Positions 62,437-64,000 of a DNA stretch of 64,000 nucleotides are shown piece after piece. Where the stretch lies: assembly GCF_000716715.1 (NCBI RefSeq), contig NZ_JNYJ01000059.1, positions 1-64,000 of the forward strand. The letters are read 5' to 3'. Made by a program: the position numbers and the translations under genes. Numbering within the stretch: the first letter of the stretch is position 1; each line of letters opens with the position of its first letter. Under the pieces are notes generated by a model. It was given only the letters and a program-made list of their open reading frames with translations. It had not been told where the DNA came from and searched no databases. The stretch is from Dactylosporangium aurantiacum. GTDB taxonomy: Bacteria > Actinomycetota > Actinomycetes > Mycobacteriales > Micromonosporaceae.

Positions 62437-63561
62437 ATGTTCCTCGCGCTGCGCGAGCTGCGGTTCGCGCGTTGGCGGTTCACGCTCATGGGCAGCGTCG
62501 TCGCCCTGATCGCGGTCCTGGTCGTCCTGTTGTCCGGGCTGTCCTCGGGCCTGGTCAACGACGGCGTGTCGGGCCTGCGCCGGCTCCCGGTGACCGCCTT
62601 CGCCTTCGACCCGGACGTCAAGCTCGACTCGGCGTTCTCCCGTAGCGTGGTGAGCCGCGGGCAGGTCGACACGTGGCGCCGGCAGCCGGGCGTGCGCGAC
62701 GCCGCCCTGTTCGGCAACATGCTCGCCAACGCCCGCAGCGACCGGGGCGTGCCCATCGACCTGGCCCTCTTCGGCGTCGAGCCGGACTCGTTCCTGGCAC
62801 CCGCCCCGGCCGAAGGCACCGGGCTCGGCAGCGCCGACGGCATCGTGGTGTCCCGGACCGCGATCGAGGCCGGCCTGCGGCTCGGCGACACCGTCATCAT
62901 CGACCGGATCGGCACCCGGCTGACCGTGGTCGGCTCGACCGGCGACCAGCGCACCTACGGCCACGTCGACGTCGCGTACCTGCCACTGGCCACCTGGCAG
63001 CGGCTGCACCAGGGCGCCGGCCCGGGCGAAGCGCTGCGCGCCGGCGCGGCCAACGAGGCCACCGCGGTCGCCGTCCAGGCCGACGACGGCGCCGACCTCG
63101 CCGCCGCCGACGCCGCCGCCGGCACGACCAGCTACCGCAAGACGCAGGCCTACGGGGCCTCCCCCGGCTACACCGCGGAGACCTCGACGCTGCAGCTCAT
63201 CCAGGTCTTCCTCTACGCGATCTCGGCGCTGGTGGTCGGCGCGTTCTTCACCGTGTGGACCATCAACCGCCGGCACGAGCTCGCCGTGCTGCGCGCGATG
63301 GGCGCGGCCAGGGCGTACCTGCTGCGCGACGGCCTGGTCCAGGCGCTGGTGGTGCTCGGCGCCTCGATCGGCGCCGGGGTCGCGGCCGGCGTCGGCCTCG
63401 GCGGGCTGATCAGCGGCAGCGACGTGCCGTTCGCGATCGAGGCGCCCGCGGTGACGGTGGCCGTGCTGCTGCTGGCCGCCCTCGGCCTGATCGGCGCGGC
63501 CTTCGCCATCGTCCGGGTCGCCGCCGTCGATCCCCTCACCGCCCTGGGAGCCCACCGATGA
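62437..63561 (+). CDS. ABC transporter permease, FtsX/MacB type
   Basis: 374 aa, ATG 62437 with GGAAGGAG upstream. The N-terminal helix (FTLMGSVVALIAVLVVLLSGL) is followed by a large extracytoplasmic domain of about 220 residues. Three more helices follow (QLIQVFLYAISALVVGAFFTVWTI, LVQALVVLGASIGAGVAAGVGL, VTVAVLLLAALGLIGAAFAI), ending DPLTALGAHR. The cytoplasmic motif RRHELAVLRAMGAARAYLL is the FtsX signature. With the ATPase starting 4 nt before its stop it forms a two-gene exporter of peptides, lipids or drugs. Controlled perhaps by the tandem palindromes upstream. Confidence 0.9.
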   Translation: MFLALRELRFARWRFTLMGSVVALIAVLVVLLSGLSSGLVNDGVSGLRRLPVTAFAFDPDVKLDSAFSRSVVSRGQVDTWRRQPGVRDAALFGNMLANARSDRGVPIDLALFGVEPDSFLAPAPAEGTGLGSADGIVVSRTAIEAGLRLGDTVIIDRIGTRLTVVGSTGDQRTYGHVDVAYLPLATWQRLHQGAGPGEALRAGAANEATAVAVQADDGADLAAADAAAGTTSYRKTQAYGASPGYTAETSTLQLIQVFLYAISALVVGAFFTVWTINRRHELAVLRAMGAARAYLLRDGLVQALVVLGASIGAGVAAGVGLGGLISGSDVPFAIEAPAVTVAVLLLAALGLIGAAFAIVRVAAVDPLTALGAHR

Positions 63562-64000
63562 CCACCAGCGACCGCACCGGCCTGGCACTGTCCGGCGTCA
63601 CCGTCCGCCTCGGCGACGGCGACGCGATGATCACCGCACTGGACGAGGTGGACCTCAGCGTCGCGCCCGGTGAGCTGGTCGCCGTGGTCGGCCCCTCCGG
63701 CGCCGGCAAGTCGACCCTGCTCGCCGTCGCCGGTGCGCTGACCGTCCCCGACGCCGGCACCGTCACCATCGACGGGCACGACGTCGCCGGCATGAGCGTC
63801 CAGGCCCGCGCGGCGTACCGGCGCGACCACATCGGCTTCGTGTTCCAGAGCGGCAACCTGCTGCCCGCGCTGACCGCCCTCGACCAGCTCCGGCTCGTCA
63901 CGAACCTCAGCCGCCGCCGGGCCGACGACCGCGATCCCGCCGCGCTGCTGGCGGACGTGGGGATGGCGCACCGCGCCGGCCGCCGGCCGCACCAGCTCTC
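63558..64000 (+). CDS. ABC transporter ATP-binding protein, LolD/MacB type (partial, right edge)
   Basis: Starts ATG 63558, overlapping the permease stop (ATGA). 147 codons are visible before the window ends. MTTSDRTGLALSGVTVRLGDG..., Walker A VVGPSGAGKSTLLAVAGAL, and Q-loop HIGFVFQSGNLLPALTALDQL are typical of the LolD/MacB subfamily that pairs with FtsX-type permeases. The signature motif and Walker B lie beyond the edge. Confidence 0.92.
   Translation, partial: MTTSDRTGLALSGVTVRLGDGDAMITALDEVDLSVAPGELVAVVGPSGAGKSTLLAVAGALTVPDAGTVTIDGHDVAGMSVQARAAYRRDHIGFVFQSGNLLPALTALDQLRLVTNLSRRRADDRDPAALLADVGMAHRAGRRPHQL

Overview
The window is one 64 kb stretch of a very GC-rich actinomycete chromosome. 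GTG starts, four-base ATGA/GTGA overlaps and near-exclusive G/C third positions are everywhere. The genus cannot be fixed from the sequence alone. About 1-54.3 kb, and probably the flanking genes to about 57.7 kb, form a hybrid type I polyketide / nonribosomal peptide biosynthetic gene cluster with deoxysugar, carbamoyl and export genes. From about 58.9 kb on the genes look like ordinary cell-envelope and housekeeping functions.

Layout. Minus strand, read from 35.6 kb down to 1: a single-module NRPS protein (C-like/A/PCP; frameshifted by a 28-bp tandem duplication), a 167-aa unknown protein, a second single-module NRPS whose adenylation pocket reads as Asp, an ABC-2 exporter (ATPase and permease), a GT1 glycosyltransferase, an FkbM-type methyltransferase, an NDP-hexose 3-ketoreductase-like enzyme, a third single-module NRPS, then two type I PKS genes. 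PKS1 has three modules (KS-AT-KR-ACP, KS-AT[methylmalonyl]-KR-ACP, KS-AT-DH-KR-ACP). PKS2 has one full module (KS-AT-DH-KR-ACP) plus the start of a second, which runs off the left edge. Plus strand, 35.9-40.8 kb: NDP-hexose 2,3-dehydratase, Asp/Glu racemase-like protein, an adenylation-PCP protein with half a condensation domain and a near-cysteine code (carrying a TTA codon), and an MbtH-like protein, ending at a strong hairpin shared with the opposing operon. Minus strand, 54.3-40.9 kb: a bimodular NRPS (second A domain reads as Orn), an NRPS ending C-PCP without thioesterase, a NodU/CmcH O-carbamoyltransferase and a coupled 74-aa unknown. Plus strand, 54.6-58.9 kb: MFS exporter, PadR regulator, FabH-like ketosynthase III and MetK. 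Then a PASTA lipoprotein, an ABC1/UbiB kinase-like protein and an FtsX-type ABC exporter.

How they would work together (inference). The PKSs and NRPSs build a polyketide-peptide; Asp, an Orn-like residue and a Cys-like residue are suggested by pocket residues. The 2,3-dehydratase and 3-ketoreductase make a 2-deoxysugar that the GT1 enzyme attaches, while the carbamoyltransferase and FkbM enzyme decorate. Product release and most sugar genes must lie outside the window.

Quality warning. PKS2 is broken twice inside KS domains (about 5854 and 1062) and PKS1 once inside an AT domain (about 18842). Each junction sits in sequence repeated nearly identically between modules, which points to collapsed repeats in the assembly rather than natural deletions. 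Candidate cis elements include a set of PAS-LuxR/LAL-like boxes at operon fronts (best at 35670-35685 and 54506-54521), although no LuxR gene is in the window.
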